Source: Alentia gelatinosa (taxonomy: Eukaryota; Annelida; Polychaeta; Phyllodocida; Polynoidae). From it: a stretch of DNA of 64,000 nt. Of the stretch, positions 61,206-64,000 are shown piece by piece (position 1 is the stretch's first letter; every line of letters begins with the position of its first letter). The notes beneath the pieces are model-generated. The model worked only from the letters and a program-made list of their open reading frames with translations, ran no database searches and was not told the origin of the DNA. The DNA lies in the NCBI GenBank assembly GCA_950022655.1, contig OX465584.1:61754841-61818840 (forward strand). The letters run 5' to 3'. Position numbers and translations under genes: made by a program.

Positions 61206-62450
61206 CACCTTTCTCCTTCACCCCAAACAGTGGTAGATTTACTGCTATATCAAAGGCCAGTCCTCATACCATGTCTATGTGGTGTAGTGTGCAGCCACCT
61301 TTCTCCTTCACCCCAAGCAGTGGTAGATTTACTGCTATATCAAAGGCCAGTCCTCATACCATGTCTATGTGGTGTGGTGTGCAGCCACCTTTCTCCTTCA
61401 CCCCAAACAGTGGTAGATTTACTGCTATATCAAAGGCCAGTCCTCATACCATGTCTATGTGGTGTGGTGTGCAGCCACCTTTCTCCTTCACCCCAAACAG
61501 TGGTAGATTTACTGCTATATCAAAGGCCAGTCCTCATACCATGTCTATGTGGTGTGGTGTGCAGCCACCTTTCTCCTTCACCCCAAACAGTGGTAGATTT
61601 ACTGCTATATCAAAGGCCAGTCCTCATACCATGTCTATGTGGTGTGGTGTGCAGCCACCTTTCTCCTTCACCCCAAACAGTGGTAGATTTACTGCTATAT
61701 CAAAGGCCAGTCCTCATACCATGTCTATGTGGTGTGGTGTGCAGCCACCTTTCTCCTTCACCCCAAACAGTGGTAGATTTACTGCTATATCAAAGGCCAG
61801 TCTTCATACCATGTCTATGTGGTGTGGTGTGCAGCCACCTTTCTCCTTCACCCCAAGCAGTGGTAGATTTACTGCTATATCAAAGGCCAGTCCTCATACC
61901 ATGTCTATGTGGTGTGGTGTGCAGCCACCTTTCTCCTTCACCCCAAACAGTGGTAGATTTACTGCTATATCAAAGGCCAGTCCTCATACCATGTCTATGT
62001 GGTGTGGTGTGCAGCCACCTTTCTCCTTCACCCCAAACAGTGGTAGATTTACTGCTATATCAAAGGCCAGTCCTCATACCATGTCTATGTGGTGTGGTGT
62101 GCAGCCACCTTTCTCCTTCACCCCAAACAGTGGTAGATTTACTGCTATATCAAAGGCCAGTCCTCATACCATGTCTATGTGGTGTGGTGTGCAGCCACCT
62201 TTCTCCTTCACCCCAAACAGTGGTAGATTTACTGCTATATCAAAGGCCAGTCCTCATACCATGTCTATGTGGTGTGGTGTGCAGCCACCTTTCTCCTTCA
62301 CCCCAAGCAGTGGTAGATTTACTGCTATATCAAAGGCCAGTCCTCATACCATGTCTATGTGGTGTGGTGTGCAGCCACCTTTCTCCTTCATCTCCAGCAG
62401 TGCTAGGCTCACTGCAATATCAAAGGCCAATCCTCCTTATACCATGTCTA
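61205..62450. repeat. 90-bp satellite derived from the SINE body
   Basis: Nearly identical 90-bp units number about thirteen and a half (CTTTCTCCTTCACCCCAAAC, AGTGGTAGATTTACTGCTAT, ATCAAAGGCCAGTCCTCATA, CCATGTCTATGTGGTGTGGT, GTGCAGCCAC). Only isolated substitutions differ (AAGCAG, TCTTCA, GTAGTG). The last unit is diverged (TCTCCAGCAGTGCTAGGCTC). Two frames stay open for more than 430 codons at once, which reflects homogenisation and not coding. The same unit occurs as a dimer in SINEs at 12381-12545 and 49340-49510. Confidence 0.96.
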
Positions 62451-62790
62451 TGTGGCATGGATACTAAAAGAACTCTCACCTAACTTAGCTATGTTGAGGT
62501 TGGAACATGGGATACTACAATAAATCGATTCAAAGATCCTCCTTCAAAGGCCATTCAACATGCTTCCTTCCTCGAGATAACTATAAAGATCCCACCCAAC
62601 ACGAAGTCTAAAAACCACGGGTGATATTCATTGTAGGAGGCCTCCGTATTAGACCTAGGTTCTGGGATACGTTTGATCTAGGCTCGTGCATGAATCTAGG
62701 ATCGTACATAAAGACCCTTTTCCGTACTTCGCAAGAGGGTTATCGTTTAATGATATTTAAGTCTGTTCTCTTATACAGCCGTAGGGGTCT
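62451..62790. repeat. SINE tail and B-box-side fragment
   Basis: AGAACTCTCACCTAACTTAG follows the array like the SINE tail at 35046. At 62685-62790 GAATCTAGGATCGTACATAA and ACCCTTTTCCGTACTTCGCA match the B-box side of the split SINE at 34659-34740. Confidence 0.5.
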
Positions 62791-62794
62791 ATAA

Positions 62795-63942
62795 TGTCGC
62801 CCCTTAATCGGTAGATGGGCATTGGGCTTAAGGGTTGAACGATTAATTCCCAAATCGTATAGGAGTCAGAGAACTTGTCACAGGTGAATTCCGTAAAGCC
62901 GGATGCCCATCTAACGATTTAGGGTTCAACGATTAGTTCCCAAATCGTATAGGAGTCGGTCACTTTGTCGCAGGCAACCCCTCGCTGGACCCGCACACTG
63001 ATAAAATTGGTCTATGGTCCACTAATCGGTGGGGGAAGGCAAAAACCAAAGAAACCGAGTGTTCACTAAACGCTGGGTAGCCTTGCATAGCTGTCCTACA
63101 TATACCGACTCGGCTTGGCTTGGCTCGGCTTGGCTTGGCTGAGACAAATTACCCACCGTTTGTCGCCGACATAAATGTTCCGAAATCGGTAGATGGGCAT
63201 TGGCTTAACCCTTATCTCGACCAGTGGACATTGGGGAGAAGGGGTGGGGCGTATTATTCCAAGGCAAATCAGTCTACACTTACCGACAGATATACGAGTA
63301 TGCACCCTGGTCGACGGAGTTAGGATTTGGGAACAGTGCCTTTAAAGCCGGATGCCCATCTACCGATTTAGGGTTGAACGATTAGTTCCCAAATCGTATA
63401 GGAGTCGGTCACCTTGTCGCAGGCAAATTACGTAACCCCTCGCTCGACCCGCACACTGATAAAATCGGTGCATGGTCAACTAATTGCTGGGGGAGTGCAA
63501 AAATCAAAGAAAACGAGTGTTCATTAATCGGTGGGTAGCCTTGCCTGGCTGTCCTACATCTACCGACTCCGTTAGGATGGCTCGGCTGAGACAAATTACC
63601 CTCCGTTTGTCGCCGACAAACGTACATAAATGTTCCAAAATCGGTAGATGGGCATTACCTATAAGCGTCGTTCCGTTGTCGGCAACTAGATCTATCAACA
63701 ATTTGATAAAACTTTTGCCACCGATTTAGGAACATATAAATGACAACTTTTCAGCGACAAAATATCATCTGAAGTAGGTGGTTCACTAATCTTTCCCTCA
63801 CCCTTGCCTATAGCTATCCTACATCTACTGACTAGGGCCGACTCCGTTAGGATGCCTCGCCTGAGACAAATTACCATTCATTTATCGCCGAAAAAAGGTA
63901 CATAAATGTTCTGAAATCGGTAGATGTGTATTGGGCTTTAAG
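62795..63942. mobile_element. Cluster of fold-back MITEs (GCCCAATGCCC family)
   Basis: At least three overlapping or adjacent copies occur: about 62800-63200, 63335-63660 and 63700-63942. Recurrent words are CCGATTTAGGGTTGAACGAT, CAAATCGTATAGGAGTCGGT, CGTTTGTCGCCGAC and CGGTAGATGGGCATT. Several units carry TTTAAAGCCGGATGCCCATC ends and are inverted relative to each other, giving a strongly fold-back region. CGGCTTGGCTTGGCT near 63111-63140 is a small local repeat. Confidence 0.75.
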
Positions 63943-64000
63943 TCTCATGTTGATTTGACAAATAAAGTAAACGGTCGTTGCCCTGATGAAATAGGTGACG

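Noticed and set aside
61140..62483. Two overlapping plus-strand open frames of more than 430 codons
   Set aside because: Both arise from the homogenised 90-bp SINE-derived satellite. Two long frames open at once over the same bases is a signature of a repeat, not of coding.

Overview
This 64-kb window looks like intergenic and intronic DNA from an animal genome. It is moderately AT-rich and has no bacterial-style gene packing. It contains one clear metazoan exon with consensus splice sites, a 5'-truncated non-LTR retrotransposon with a poly(A) tail, tRNA-derived SINE remains, many short non-autonomous DNA transposons and an exceptional load of minisatellites. An invertebrate, probably marine (lancelet, mollusc or brachiopod type), fits best, but the species cannot be fixed from the sequence alone.

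The only convincing host-gene segment is a 418-nt internal exon at 27552-27969 (+) encoding most of a Toll/interleukin-1 receptor (TIR) domain. It has an acceptor in phase 0 and a GTAAGT donor in phase 1. No partner exon was identified with confidence. A minisatellite with a 73-bp unit fills the intron immediately upstream. Transposon debris follows: a retroelement tail, a hammerhead-like motif and a large MITE carrying a 60-bp satellite.

Layout. 1-5 kb: a 58-bp array, palindromic elements and a 12-bp array. 5-9.4 kb: a TTAA-flanked MITE split by a LINE, further fold-back elements, and a compact promoter-like or CTCF-like patch at 8.65 kb. 9.4-17.3 kb: fold-back elements, a 57-bp array, a PIF/Harbinger-like MITE, a tRNA-SINE, a possible promoter with a mini-ORF at 13.3-13.7 kb, a 46-bp array and a MITE that has grown a 60-bp array. 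17.3-23.8 kb: hairpin elements, nested piggyBac-like MITEs, a pogo-like MITE, a complete 2.0-kb non-autonomous transposon with a recurrent internal motif, and a 27-bp array. 24-31.3 kb: hairpin elements, the TIR exon and the larger 60-bp array. 31.5-35 kb: nested MITEs, an E2F/NRF1-like patch and a SINE split by a piggyBac-like MITE. 36.4-41.4 kb: three large minisatellites (87, 85/12 and 34 bp). 42-48.8 kb: repeats, nested MITEs, a G-quadruplex/CRE/CCAAT promoter-like patch and a nested minisatellite. 49-64 kb: SINE and retroelement tails, hairpins, a second 34-bp array, a tandem triplication, a 90-bp satellite made from SINE sequence, and fold-back elements.

Three themes tie the window together. 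First, transposon pieces are turned into tandem arrays: the 60-bp arrays are reiterated ends of a MITE, and the 90-bp array is a reiterated SINE body. Second, TTAA-targeting MITEs sit inside minisatellites whose monomers each supply a TTAA. Third, many long-stem palindromes share short border motifs and nested central dyads although their outer arms differ. Long open frames inside the arrays are by-products of periods divisible by three and are not called as genes.
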